Source: Shewanella psychromarinicola
GTDB lineage: Bacteria; Pseudomonadota; Gammaproteobacteria; Enterobacterales; Shewanellaceae
DNA length: 64,000 bases
Assembly (NCBI RefSeq): GCF_003855155.1
Contig: NZ_CP034073.1
Location: 3,472,001 to 3,536,000 of the forward strand
Reading direction: 5' to 3'
The number at the start of each line of letters is the position of its first letter. Position 1 is the stretch's first letter. Positions 1-9,649 of this stretch are shown here, piece after piece. The notes beneath the pieces were generated by a model. The model made no database searches and was not told the DNA's origin. It saw only the letters and a list, made by a program, of their open reading frames with translations. Made by a program: the position numbers and the translations under genes.

Positions 1-752
1 AGTAAAATTTAATCATATGAACTCCTTATTCAGTAAGAAGCTTATTTAAACAGAAATTGAACGAATGCTCAATAATTTTTAAGGGTTCAATCAAATATTC
101 ACTCATGTACTATGCAATCAAATTAAGTCCGCCTCAAGATGGAAGTTATTCAATAGCTTAAGCTAGGTATAAGTTAGGCTCGGCTGTCAGTATTAGATAA
201 ATCCACAGGCGTACACTAATACCGGATTGGTCGAGAACATTATCCACTTTGGGGTAAACATCTGTTATTCACCCGTTGTTATAAGTGCTGGCGTACTGGG
301 TATCGGTGTTGTTGATTATTAAACTTACAAGTGCAGATACCCGTCATCACAGTGTTTATGTTGGTCAACATAGGTTGATACTATGTTTATGTTGTGCGCT
401 CGTTGGTAAGGCTGTAACTCGGTTTCATCCGCCCAAGTCATTGCTAGTGCGCACCACTGAGTAACGTTTATTTCGCTAATTGAATTATCGCTATTGCTAA
501 TATCGTTGCAGATTAGCAGTAAAATGAGTTTGCTCTATTTAATTAATACTTAACCTCAACTTGTACTTAACCTCAATAGGGAATTATACAAAGGTTATCA
601 AACAACCTTTTGTCTTGCCTACGACCTTGTATTGACTTGCCATAGACTCGCTATTAACAGGTGAAAACATCTTTGTTAGCAAATAAATGGCAAATTTGTG
701 TTAAATAATCTGATATTAACTTACTTACCCCATCGCTTAACTTGAGCTGAGA
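1..752. other. Intergenic stretch, no gene seen
   Basis: There is no credible open reading frame on either strand. The only pattern seen is a short direct repeat of the kind CTTAACCTCAA near 550-580. This lies downstream of the minus-strand pabB; I see no clear intrinsic terminator for pabB here. Confidence 0.5.
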
Positions 753-2180
753 TCACTTAAATTGGTTCAGACTGGTCAGTAAAGGCAATATTTTACTGAC
801 TTTATCAAAACTTTCTTGATACTCGGCATCGCCATTTGAATCGGCAACAATGCCACCACCGGCCCAACAATAAAGTCGGTTGTTTTCGGTAACTAATGTG
901 CGGATGGTAATACTGGTATCCATATTACCGTTTTGACTGATATAGCCGATGCTACCGCAATATAGGTTTCGTCTTGATGGCTCTAGTTCTTCAATGATTT
1001 CCATAGCGCGTATTTTTGGGGCACCAGTAATTGAGCCACCAGGGAAGGCGGCTTGAAGCAAATCAAACGCAGTTTTATGCTTTGCAAGTGTGGCCGTCAC
1101 CGTGCTCACCAAATGGTGCACCGCTGGAAAGCTTTCAATGGCAAATAATTTTGGCACCTTAACCGAGCCTGGCGCGGCCACTTTACCGATATCATTTCGC
1201 AATAGATCGACAATCATCACGTTTTCAGCGCGATCTTTTTCAGACGATAGTAACGCTTGAGCCGCTTGTTGGTCCAAAAGCGGATCATGATGGCGAGGAA
1301 AGGTGCCTTTTATCGGTTTAGTTTCAATATGCTGGCCGTTAAGTTTGATAAAACGCTCCGGCGAAATAGACAGTATGCAATGATGTTCAAGGCGCATAAA
1401 TGCTGAAAAAGGCGCTTGATTAGCTCGGGATAGAGCGCAATAGGCTTGCCATTCATCACCGTGATATTGAGCCTCAAATCGTTGGGTTAAATTGATTTGA
1501 TAGCAATCACCACTGAGTAAATACTGCTGAATTCGAGAAAACTTATGTTGATATTGTGTACTGGTAAGTTGGTTAACCCACGGCGTTGTCAAATGAAAAT
1601 GATGTGGATTAATCGCCTCTTCGAGGTCAGCTTGTATTTTTGATTGAATTAAATTCAACTCATACTCAAGTGCGTCTAAGCCATCATAATGGTAGGCATA
1701 CCAAGACTTATCGGCATAATCATAAATGAGGACGAAGTCATAAAAGCCAATATTCATATCATTAAGGTGAATATCTTTAGTCGCAATATAGGGCAATTTT
1801 TCAATACTACGGCCAAGATCATAACCAAAAGCGCCCATGGCACCCACACTAAAAGTATGCTGACTGGCTTGAGCGGATGGATATAGACGAGCATGCAGCT
1901 GTGCTAAGGTATCAAAAGGGCTAGTATCATGATCGATATCAATATTGAGCGCGTTGATTGCTGGATGTTTGGCGGTAAATTGACATATACCGTCATTGCT
2001 GGTTAAGGTCGCGATAGGATTAAACCCAATAATATCGACTTGTGCATCTTGGTGCGCAGCGTTGGCTGAGTCGAGTATTATCGCCCATGGCTGGTCGCGA
2101 AAGAGTGAAAATAGCTGCTTAGTGTCTATTTCCCAAGCCAGTTTTTTCATAAAGAGTGCGTTTCTTGCCCGCGCAGACAT
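753..2180 (-). CDS. pabB: Aminodeoxychorismate synthase component I (PabB)
   Basis: This chorismate-binding enzyme of folate synthesis converts chorismate, with ammonia from the PabA glutaminase subunit, to 4-amino-4-deoxychorismate in the cytosol. The 475-residue length is normal for free-standing PabB. The C-terminal chorismate domain carries PIKGT, where the lysine separates PabB from TrpE (which has PIAGT), DLLRNDIG, and the FPGGSITGAPKIRAMEII signature. The ATG at 2180 is chosen because AAGGG lies about 7 bases upstream; a second ATG at 2150 has no such site. The gene is divergent from the fumarase gene with about 115 bp between starts. No pabA or pabC is adjacent. Confidence 0.93.
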   Translation of the reverse strand: MSARARNALFMKKLAWEIDTKQLFSLFRDQPWAIILDSANAAHQDAQVDIIGFNPIATLTSNDGICQFTAKHPAINALNIDIDHDTSPFDTLAQLHARLYPSAQASQHTFSVGAMGAFGYDLGRSIEKLPYIATKDIHLNDMNIGFYDFVLIYDYADKSWYAYHYDGLDALEYELNLIQSKIQADLEEAINPHHFHLTTPWVNQLTSTQYQHKFSRIQQYLLSGDCYQINLTQRFEAQYHGDEWQAYCALSRANQAPFSAFMRLEHHCILSISPERFIKLNGQHIETKPIKGTFPRHHDPLLDQQAAQALLSSEKDRAENVMIVDLLRNDIGKVAAPGSVKVPKLFAIESFPAVHHLVSTVTATLAKHKTAFDLLQAAFPGGSITGAPKIRAMEIIEELEPSRRNLYCGSIGYISQNGNMDTSITIRTLVTENNRLYCWAGGGIVADSNGDAEYQESFDKVSKILPLLTSLNQFK

Positions 2181-2295
2181 CGATAGCCCTTATCTAAAAT
2201 GTGATCTAGCCCGTAAAGGATGAAAAGAGTATCATATTGGTCTTAAATAAAAATAATAAACATGTTAGGCCGCAATGGCTGCTGGAGCACACCAT

Positions 2296-3867
2296 ATGTC
2301 GACGAATACAACATCTCATTCTACAATGTCTAGTCAGACTATTGTTATTAAACAAGCTGACTTTATTGAAAGTATTGCAGATTCATTACAATATATTTCT
2401 TATTACCATCCCAAAGACTTCGTTGATGCGATGAACAAGGCGTATGAGCGTGAAGAAAGCACCGCAGCTAAGGATGCGATTGCTCAAATTCTGATTAACT
2501 CGCGTATGTCTGCCGAAGGTAAACGCCCTTTGTGTCAAGACACGGGAATTGTCACTAGCTTTGTTAAAATTGGTATGTCGGTTCAGTGGGATAAAACCGA
2601 CATGACAGTACAAGAGATGGTCGATGAAGGTGTCCGTCGTGCTTACTCTAATCCAGATAATCCTTTACGTGCATCAATAGTGTCAGATCCTGCTGGCGCG
2701 CGTAAAAATACCAAAGATAATACCCCGTCTGTTGTGCATATCGATATGGTCGCCGGTAATCAAGTTGAAGTGATGATAGCCGCTAAGGGCGGGGGGTCTG
2801 AAAATAAATCAAAAATGGCCATGCTTAATCCGTCTGATGACATTGCCGCATGGGTAGAAAAAACCTTACCCACTATGGGTGCTGGTTGGTGTCCTCCTGG
2901 CATGTTGGGCATAGGTATTGGTGGCACCGCTGAAAAAGCGGCGGTTATGGCTAAAGAATCTTTAATGGATCCCGTTGATATTCATGAATTAATGGAACGA
3001 GGCGCGGTAACCACAGAAGAAAAACTGCGTTTAGATATTTTTGAACGAGCAAATAATTTAGGCATAGGCGCGCAAGGTTTAGGCGGGTTAACCACAGTAC
3101 TTGATGTTAAAATCAAATCATCACCGACTCATGCAGCCTCTAAACCTGTGGTGATGATCCCCAATTGCGCTGCAACCCGCCATGTTCATTTCCATTTAGA
3201 CGGCACCGGCCCGGTTGATTTAGTGCCTCCATCATTGTCTGATTGGCCTGAAATTACGCGTGAAGCGGGTCAGAACACTCACCGGGTCAACTTAGACACG
3301 GTTACCCAGGCAGAAATTGAAACATGGAACAGCGGTGATACCTTATTATTAAACGGTAAAATGCTTACTGGTCGTGATGCCGCCCATAAACGTATTCAAC
3401 TGTTACTTGATTCTGGTGAAGGCTTACCAGAAGGTGTCGATTTTACCGGTAAGTTTATTTATTACGTCGGTCCGGTTGATCCTGTCGGCGATGAAGTTGT
3501 TGGCCCAGCAGGCCCAACTACGGCAACCCGTATGGATAAGTTCACCGACATGATGTTAGACCAAACAGGCCTAATGGGCATGATTGGCAAGTCTGAGCGT
3601 GGTCCTGAAACCGTTGCTTCAATTAAGAAACACAAAGCCGTGTACTTAATGGCCGTTGGCGGCGCAGCTTATCTTGTATCTAAAGCAATTAAGAAATCTC
3701 GAGTGGTCGCATTTGAAGATCTTGGTATGGAAGCCATTTACGAGTTTGACGTACAAGACATGCCGGTGACGGTGGCCGTTGATACCAATGGTGTCAATGC
3801 GCATGAAACCGGACCGGCGATTTGGAAAATTAATATTGCTAACGCAAAGCAACATAATAAGCCATAA
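2296..3867 (+). CDS. fumA: Class I fumarate hydratase (iron-sulfur)
   Basis: TCA-cycle enzyme interconverting fumarate and malate through an oxygen-sensitive [4Fe-4S] cluster, in the cytosol. It has the fused alpha and beta domains of class I fumarases. CQDTGI, GAGWCPPG and PNCAATRHVHFH supply the three cluster cysteines expected for FumA/FumB, and GGGSENKSKM is typical of the family. The frame is open back to an ATG at 2275, but GGAG at 2284-2287 sits 8 bases before the ATG at 2296, so that start is preferred; family similarity begins still later, near the ATG at 2326. It appears monocistronic. The A/B paralogue cannot be assigned by reading. Confidence 0.92.
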   Translation: MSTNTTSHSTMSSQTIVIKQADFIESIADSLQYISYYHPKDFVDAMNKAYEREESTAAKDAIAQILINSRMSAEGKRPLCQDTGIVTSFVKIGMSVQWDKTDMTVQEMVDEGVRRAYSNPDNPLRASIVSDPAGARKNTKDNTPSVVHIDMVAGNQVEVMIAAKGGGSENKSKMAMLNPSDDIAAWVEKTLPTMGAGWCPPGMLGIGIGGTAEKAAVMAKESLMDPVDIHELMERGAVTTEEKLRLDIFERANNLGIGAQGLGGLTTVLDVKIKSSPTHAASKPVVMIPNCAATRHVHFHLDGTGPVDLVPPSLSDWPEITREAGQNTHRVNLDTVTQAEIETWNSGDTLLLNGKMLTGRDAAHKRIQLLLDSGEGLPEGVDFTGKFIYYVGPVDPVGDEVVGPAGPTTATRMDKFTDMMLDQTGLMGMIGKSERGPETVASIKKHKAVYLMAVGGAAYLVSKAIKKSRVVAFEDLGMEAIYEFDVQDMPVTVAVDTNGVNAHETGPAIWKINIANAKQHNKP

Positions 3868-3922
3868 GCAACACTGAGTGTATGTTGATGCTGATGTTAT
3901 TAGTCAGTGTGTCAATGTGATC

Positions 3923-3976
3923 AAACGCTCGGGTTTACAGCTCTTTACAAAAGGTCTGTTGCCTGAGCGTTTTGCT
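3923..3976 (+). terminator. Possible terminator after fumarase gene
   Basis: Inverted repeat AAACGCTC (3923-3930) and GAGCGTTT (3965-3972), with a long loop and a short T-rich tail. It is plausible but weaker than the other terminators in this window. Confidence 0.4.
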
Positions 3977-4078
3977 TTGGTTAATCTGCTATACACATCT
4001 TATGATTACGCGAAATTTGGTTAGTAGCTGACTCAACGCGAACTCATGTTTTATTTAAACAACTGAGACAAGATAATA

Positions 4079-6130
4079 ATGAAAAAGTCTTCTGTATTAT
4101 TCGCACTGGTTGCGGCAGGCATGGCAACATCAGTTTATGCGGCTGAGCCCGCAGCCTTTAATGTTCAGCAACTGGTTAATTTAAATAAGCTGCACTCAGC
4201 GGCGGTATCAAATGATGGTAAGACCATGGTGTACGGCGTAAAAGTGGTCGACGATAAAGGCGAGGGCAATTCAGACCTATACCTACTCGATTTAAGCGAT
4301 AAAAAGGCCACGCCAAAACAACTCACATCAGCAGCTGGAACTGAGCACGATGTGAGTTTTTCGCCTGATGGAAAATCAATTTATTTCCTCGCCAGTCGCA
4401 CTGGAACCAGTCAATTGTATCAACTGGCCCTTAATGGCGGTGAAGCGATGCCTGTTACTGAGTTACCGTTAGACATTAACGGTTATAAATTGTCAAACGA
4501 TGGCAAGCAAGTTGTTATGACCCTGCGGGTATTCCCAGAGTGTAAAGACTTAACATGCTCAAAAGACAAATTTACCGCCGAAGCTGAAAGCAAAACCTCT
4601 GGCCGTTTATACAAGCAGCTAATGGTGCGTCATTGGGACACGTGGGAAGACCATGCACGTAATCATTTATTTGTCGCCGCACTTGATGGCAATAAAATTA
4701 CCACAGCCACTAATGTGACTGAAGGGCGCGATACTGAAACGCCACCTAAGCCCTTTTCAGGTATGGAAGAAGTCACTTTCACTGCAGACGGCAAATATGT
4801 TGTTTACAGTGCTAAAGCGCCGAGCAAAGACCAAGCTTGGACGACTAACTACGATTTATGGCAAGTACCTGTTGCCGGCGGTGAAACTGTTAATTTAACA
4901 GCAGACAATAAGGCATGGGATGCCCAGCCAACGTTTTCTGCTGATGGCCGTTATCTTGCCTATTTGGCCATGACCATACCAGGCTATGAAGCCGATCGTA
5001 ACCGGATTATGTTACGTGACAATGTGACTGGCCAAGAAAAAGAAGTGGCACCATTGTGGGATCGTAGTGCGAGTTCACTCAATTTCAGCGCTGACGGTCG
5101 TACACTTTACGTAACAGCTCAAGATGTTGGTCAAGTGACTATTTTTGAGGTTAACACTCAGTTTGGTGATGTGCGTCCGATTTATAATCAAGGCAGCAAT
5201 AGCTTGGTTGCGGCGGTAAATGACAAGTTATTCTTTCAAAAGTCATCTTTGGTTGAACCCGCTGATTTATACAGTGTGACACTGGAAGGCGAGCATCTTA
5301 CTCAGCTGACCCATGTCAACAAAGACAAACTGGCGCAGATTAAATTTGGCGATTATCAACAGTTCAACTTTAAAGGTTGGAACGATGAAACCGTTCACGG
5401 TTACTGGATAAAACCGGTTAACTATGAAGAAGGTAAACAATACCCGATTGCTTACCTGGTACATGGTGGCCCACAAGGATCATTTGGTAACAGTTTCAGC
5501 AGCCGCTGGAATGCACAATTATGGGCTGGTGCGGGTTATGGTGTGGTTATGGTCGACTTCCATGGCTCTACTGGATACGGTCAAGCGTTCACTGACTCCA
5601 TTGGTAAAGATTGGGGCGGCAAACCCCTTGAAGATCTTAAAAAGGGCATGGCAGCCGTATCGGCGCAGCAACCTTGGCTAGATGCTAACAATGCTTGTGC
5701 GTTAGGTGGCTCTTACGGTGGTTATATGATGAACTGGTTCCAGGGGAAATGGAATGATGGCTTCAAGTGTTTAGTTGATCATGCTGGTTTGTTTGATATG
5801 CGTTCTATGTACTATGTCACTGAAGAGTTATGGTTCCCTGAATATGAATTTGGTGGTCCGTACGATCAAAACAAAGCATTATATGAAAAATTTAACCCAG
5901 TGAATTATGTTGAAAACTGGAAAACGCCGATGTTAGTCATCCACGGCGAAAAAGACTACCGTGTACCTTATGGTCAAGGTCTTGCTGCGTTCACCTTTAT
6001 GCAACGCAAAGGCATTCCATCTGAGTTATTGGTTTTCCCAGATGAAAACCATTGGATCTTAAATCAAGATAACTTACAGCTATGGTACAAGAATGTTCTC
6101 GGTTGGATGGATCGTTGGACAGCCAAATAG
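4079..6130 (+). CDS. Secreted S9 family prolyl oligopeptidase-like peptidase
   Basis: Predicted exported serine peptidase releasing dipeptides or cleaving short peptides in the periplasm. A classic Sec signal peptide spans residues 1-21 and ends TSVYA-AEPAA. Residues about 30-400 form a WD40/TolB-like propeller with repeated FSPDG/FSADG-type motifs. The C-terminal alpha/beta hydrolase domain has GGSYGGYM with nucleophile Ser545, Asp626 in HGEKDYRVPY and His658 in DENHWI, a complete triad. The 683-residue length fits DPP-like S9 enzymes. It is a single gene followed by a strong terminator. The exact peptide specificity (DPP5-like or acylaminoacyl) is not decided by sequence. Confidence 0.9.
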   Translation: MKKSSVLFALVAAGMATSVYAAEPAAFNVQQLVNLNKLHSAAVSNDGKTMVYGVKVVDDKGEGNSDLYLLDLSDKKATPKQLTSAAGTEHDVSFSPDGKSIYFLASRTGTSQLYQLALNGGEAMPVTELPLDINGYKLSNDGKQVVMTLRVFPECKDLTCSKDKFTAEAESKTSGRLYKQLMVRHWDTWEDHARNHLFVAALDGNKITTATNVTEGRDTETPPKPFSGMEEVTFTADGKYVVYSAKAPSKDQAWTTNYDLWQVPVAGGETVNLTADNKAWDAQPTFSADGRYLAYLAMTIPGYEADRNRIMLRDNVTGQEKEVAPLWDRSASSLNFSADGRTLYVTAQDVGQVTIFEVNTQFGDVRPIYNQGSNSLVAAVNDKLFFQKSSLVEPADLYSVTLEGEHLTQLTHVNKDKLAQIKFGDYQQFNFKGWNDETVHGYWIKPVNYEEGKQYPIAYLVHGGPQGSFGNSFSSRWNAQLWAGAGYGVVMVDFHGSTGYGQAFTDSIGKDWGGKPLEDLKKGMAAVSAQQPWLDANNACALGGSYGGYMMNWFQGKWNDGFKCLVDHAGLFDMRSMYYVTEELWFPEYEFGGPYDQNKALYEKFNPVNYVENWKTPMLVIHGEKDYRVPYGQGLAAFTFMQRKGIPSELLVFPDENHWILNQDNLQLWYKNVLGWMDRWTAK

Positions 6131-6224
6131 TTCACCCAAGCGTTCAGGATCGTTTTTCTATTGATGAGCTAAGGCTCGCCTTGTGATAAACGTCTCCACC
6201 TTGATCCAATAAAGAGTTCGGTTA

Positions 6225-6262
6225 AAAAAAGAGATGTTGCCATTGGCAACATCTCTTTTTTT
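6225..6262 (+). terminator. Intrinsic terminator after S9 peptidase
   Basis: Perfect 11-bp stem GAGATGTTGCC / GGCAACATCTC (6231-6255) with a three-base loop, preceded by A7 and followed by T8, so it could work in both directions. Confidence 0.9.
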
Positions 6263-6854
6263 GTCTCTCACCTAATCAATTGCATCTTGAGTCATAACCC
6301 ACGCGATGATTTTTACTTAATTGATGATATTAATGAGCAGATTTAAGCCGGTTTTGATGATTGAGTCGGCAGTGATGTTGACAACGAGATAGATGCCAAT
6401 ATGGATGTTATTGTTGGTAACGATAATGGCAACAATATCGGCGATAATAATGATGATGAGGCCGGCAATGATTTTGGCTTAAATTATTGGGGTCTTTATT
6501 GAGATGTATTATCAGCTTGATGTTAGTATTTTTCATCAAAAGAGGCCTTTTAACATTTGGTTTTTATGTGTGTTAAGCACATTTAATGCTATTTATAATT
6601 GATTAAAGCGGATTAAGTAATCGCTTTGCGGTAAAATTGCGCGTTATTATGGAATAAAATGACGGTTTGGCCATTGAGGTCGTTAATTAGAAGGACCGGG
6701 GTAAAATGAAGGTGCTAATATTCACATTAGTTTTTGTATAGGAAAACACGTCTTTAATGATAAAAAATTTCATTTGGGAAACCTCTGGGTTTCAGCTACA
6801 TTAGCGCCCTCATAACCGAGCTTTAAATCAGGTAATAACAAGAGGGTGTAGTTA
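6263..6854. other. Intergenic region with a GAT-rich stretch
   Basis: No intact gene. At about 6320-6485 the plus strand is unusually rich in GAT/AAT/AAC triplets and, read through stops, would encode an Asp/Asn/Gly-rich peptide. This could be the remnant of an acidic repeat protein or simple sequence. The rest is AT-rich leader of the ychE gene. Confidence 0.4.
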
Positions 6855-7487
6855 GTGGATTTTATGCTTTATATTAAGTTCTTTTTAGGACTGTTAGCCA
6901 TCATTAACCCTGTTGGGTTATTGCCTGTATTTGTTAGCTTAACCAGCCATCAAACTGAAGTTGAGCGCCGACATACTAATCGGGTTGCCAACTTTGCAGT
7001 GGTAGTGATTTTATTAATCACTATGATAGCGGGTCAGCATATTCTTAGTATGTTCAGTATTTCATTGTCTGCATTTCGTATTGCAGGTGGTAGCTTGATT
7101 TGTATTATTGCGATGTCGATGTTGCAAGGTAAGATCAGTGAAGTGAAACGCAACCAAGAAGAAGACCGTGAGTCTTCGGGCATGGAGTCTGTTGCTGTCG
7201 TGCCATTAGCCTTGCCACTAATGGCCGGACCCGGTGCCATTAGTGCGGTGATTGTGTTTGCGGCAGAGCACAACAATACGATGAACTTCGTTGGCATGTT
7301 TTGCACCATTATTACCTTAGGGATTTTAAGCTGGGGTTTATTTCGCATGGCGCCAGTACTGTTTAAATTACTGGGCAAAACCGGAATTAACGTCATTACC
7401 CGTCTAATGGGCCTGCTAATGCTCTCTTTAGGCATTGAAGTCATCGCGGCTGGCGTTAAAGGACTTTTCCCTACCTTAGTGGGGTAG
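6855..7487 (+). CDS. ychE: MarC/YchE family inner-membrane protein
   Basis: UPF0056 (MarC) family integral membrane protein of unknown transport role. It is collinear with E. coli YchE as I recall it: KFFLGLLAIINPVGLLPVF at the N-terminus, FRIAGG, then VVPLALPLMAGPGAIS, GLFRMAP and GINVITRLMGLLMLSLGIE. Six hydrophobic segments are visible, in two related halves carrying the NPVG and AGPGA motifs. The start is a GTG at 6855 preceded by AGAGGG; an in-frame ATG follows three codons later. It is single, between a long leader and the tRNA-Ser locus. Confidence 0.85.
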   Translation: MDFMLYIKFFLGLLAIINPVGLLPVFVSLTSHQTEVERRHTNRVANFAVVVILLITMIAGQHILSMFSISLSAFRIAGGSLICIIAMSMLQGKISEVKRNQEEDRESSGMESVAVVPLALPLMAGPGAISAVIVFAAEHNNTMNFVGMFCTIITLGILSWGLFRMAPVLFKLLGKTGINVITRLMGLLMLSLGIEVIAAGVKGLFPTLVG

Positions 7488-7745
7488 ATAAGACATAATT
7501 TGCTGAGCATTTGTGCAAACACTTGATAGTGGGGTTTTTTAGCTTGACCCGCTATCAGCATTTGCGTAAAGTACGCCTCGATTAGCAACACAGCGGGTAT
7601 TGTTGTTCAATACGAATTGAACCCAAACGTGCAAACAAGTGTGTTTATGTTGTAGAGTGCAGGCTATACGCACTCAACACGAAAAAAATTAATAACTGGC
7701 TTTTACCTGATCTTTTATGGTGTGGTTAAAAGTCAGTCAAAAATT

Positions 7746-7835
7746 GGTGAGCTGGCTGAGTGGCTGAAGGCGCACGCCTGGAAAGTGTGTTTAGGTTTAT
7801 CCCTAACGAGAGTTCGAATCTCTCGCTCACCGCCA
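7746..7835 (+). tRNA. tRNA-Ser (anticodon GGA)
   Basis: A 90-base class II tRNA. The acceptor stem GGTGAGC pairs with GCTCACC. The anticodon stem CACGC/GTGTG closes loop CTGGAAA, giving anticodon GGA (Ser UCC/UCU). There is a long variable arm, a T arm AGAG-TTCGAAT-CTCT, discriminator G, and a genomically encoded CCA at 7833-7835. It is followed at once by a strong terminator. No integrase or attachment-site duplication is seen beside it. Confidence 0.97.
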
Positions 7836-7841
7836 TATTAT

Positions 7842-7871
7842 GAAAAAAGACGTCTTCGGACGTCTTTTTTC
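7842..7871 (+). terminator. Terminator after tRNA-Ser
   Basis: GACGTC-TTCG-GACGTC hairpin with the stable UUCG tetraloop (7849-7864), extended by A6/T6 arms. It ends the tRNA transcript. Confidence 0.93.
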
Positions 7872-8034
7872 ATTTGTGTTTTGAGCTAATATGCAGATAT
7901 CCATAATGGCGCCTCATTTCATCGTTGTCTGCCATGCCTTTATCTAGCCTATCTTTATATCACTAGGTGTTAGCGCTTGTTAGGCGCAGCCTCTATAATG
8001 CTTTATTCTTGTTCTACTACTGAGACCCACTTTC

Positions 8035-9354
8035 ATGCCTTTTTCGACACTTGGATTACGCGACGCGATTGTCAATGCCCTACATGAAGTGGGATACAGT
8101 CAACCAACACCTATTCAACAACAAACTATTCCGGTTATTTTAACCGGTAAAAACCTACTTGCCGCTGCGCAAACGGGTACCGGTAAAACCGCAAGTTTTG
8201 TGTTGCCAATATTAGAGCGCTTAGCCGACAGTGAAATGCAGCGTAAAAAACGTATTCGGGCGTTAATTTTAACCCCAACCCGTGAACTCGCTGTGCAAAT
8301 ACAAGCCAATATTGTGCAGTACGCTAAGAATTTACCATTAACATCATTTGCCATTTACGGTGGTGTTGATGAAAAGCCGCAAAAACAAGCATTAATAGAT
8401 GGCGTGGATATTTTGGTGGCAACACCTGGGCGTTTGCTCGACTTATATACACAACGAGCAGTGCACTTTGATGAAGTAGAAGTGTTGGTACTGGATGAAG
8501 CCGACAGAATGCTCGACATGGGTTTCATTGAAGACATTAATAAAGTCATTGATAAACTACCTTCTGAACGCCAGAGTTTATTATTTTCCGCTACCTTATC
8601 AAACCAAGTCCGTGCACTAGCTAAAACGGCGATTAAGCGTCCGGTAGAAATTTCGGTGATTGCCGATCGTGATTCAGCGCCTAAAATTGAACAATGGCTG
8701 ACCACCGTTGATAAAGACAAAAAGTCAGCTTTATTGAGCCATTTAATTAACACCGAAGCGTGGAACCAAGCGCTGATATTTATTGAAACTAAGCAAGGTG
8801 CGGCTAAATTGGTCAGCCAACTTGAAAAGCGTGATATTAGCGCTGAATGTATTCACGGTGGTCGAAGCCAACCCGTCCGGGAGCAAATTTTAGCCGATTT
8901 TAAAACCGGTAAAATTAAATACCTTGTGGCTACCGGCATTGCGGCGCGTGGTATTGATATTGATGATTTATCGCGTGTAGTTAATTATGACTTACCTTAT
9001 CCAGCAGACGATTATATTCATCGTATTGGTCGTACCGGTCGTGCGGGGGCAGCGGGTGAAGCGATTTCCTTTGTGTCTAATGATGATTTTAAAAACCTGT
9101 GCATGATTGAAAGTCGGTTAGGTCATTTAATTGAACGTAAAGAAATAGCCGGCTTTGCACCCTCTAAACCCATTCCTATTTCGGTATTGAATTTTGTGCC
9201 AAAGAGTCGTCAACATAAATCGACATCAGATACCGACAGACCCACACTCAGTTTAGGCAAGTCGAAAACGGCTTCATCGGACTTAAGAAAGACTAAAACC
9301 GCTAAAGCACCGATAACGCCTAAAGGTAACAAATCCAATCCATGGAATGTGTAA
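8035..9354 (+). CDS. DEAD-box ATP-dependent RNA helicase, RhlE-like
   Basis: Cytosolic RNA-unwinding ATPase of the kind used in ribosome assembly, mRNA turnover and cold adaptation. All motifs are present in order: Q motif PTPIQQQTIP, Walker A AQTGTGKT, PTRELAVQ, TPGRLLD, DEAD, SAT, LIFIETK, ATGIAARGIDI and HRIGRTGRAG. A basic, disordered-looking tail of about 60 residues (SKTASSDLRKTKTAKAP) replaces any extra domain. The 439-residue length suits an RhlE-type protein. It is monocistronic with its own terminator. Which paralogue it is cannot be told, as Shewanella has several. Confidence 0.93.
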   Translation: MPFSTLGLRDAIVNALHEVGYSQPTPIQQQTIPVILTGKNLLAAAQTGTGKTASFVLPILERLADSEMQRKKRIRALILTPTRELAVQIQANIVQYAKNLPLTSFAIYGGVDEKPQKQALIDGVDILVATPGRLLDLYTQRAVHFDEVEVLVLDEADRMLDMGFIEDINKVIDKLPSERQSLLFSATLSNQVRALAKTAIKRPVEISVIADRDSAPKIEQWLTTVDKDKKSALLSHLINTEAWNQALIFIETKQGAAKLVSQLEKRDISAECIHGGRSQPVREQILADFKTGKIKYLVATGIAARGIDIDDLSRVVNYDLPYPADDYIHRIGRTGRAGAAGEAISFVSNDDFKNLCMIESRLGHLIERKEIAGFAPSKPIPISVLNFVPKSRQHKSTSDTDRPTLSLGKSKTASSDLRKTKTAKAPITPKGNKSNPWNV

Positions 9355-9400
9355 GTTGATCTGGTGATAGGTTAACTCAGTTATTATTTGATTTTTGATT

Positions 9401-9427
9401 AAAGCGGAATGTATATTCCGCTTTTTT
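9401..9427 (+). terminator. Terminator after helicase gene
   Basis: Perfect stem AAAGCGGAAT / ATTCCGCTTT around loop GTAT, followed by T-rich sequence. Confidence 0.9.
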
Positions 9428-9649
9428 GGGTGCATGCTTGAGACCTTTTTAGTTTGTTGTGGACACTGCCATGTGACGAATTCCGCTTTTTAGTCTGCAC
9501 TTTTTGGGTAAATGCGCTAGATTATATGTCACAAAAGATGTCAAGTTGATGCAAAAAAGTGATGGACATGATTAACTATTTCACATCGTAATAGGATAAA
9601 ATTTACTTGCCCATACGCACTTAAAATAATAACAATTTAAGGATAAAAA

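Noticed and set aside
2275..2295. Upstream in-frame start MAAGAHH for the fumarase
   Set aside because: The GGAG that would translate the gene lies inside this stretch, so the ATG at 2296 is used instead. The like-looking MAAG before pyrF (48356) is rejected for the same reason.
7034..7591. 185-codon frame antisense to ychE
   Set aside because: Shadow of a strongly conserved membrane protein gene; no ribosome site and no family pattern.
7746..7871. tRNA-Ser as an integration site for an island
   Set aside because: The DNA after it is ordinary chromosome (helicase gene); no integrase or repeated tRNA 3' end nearby.
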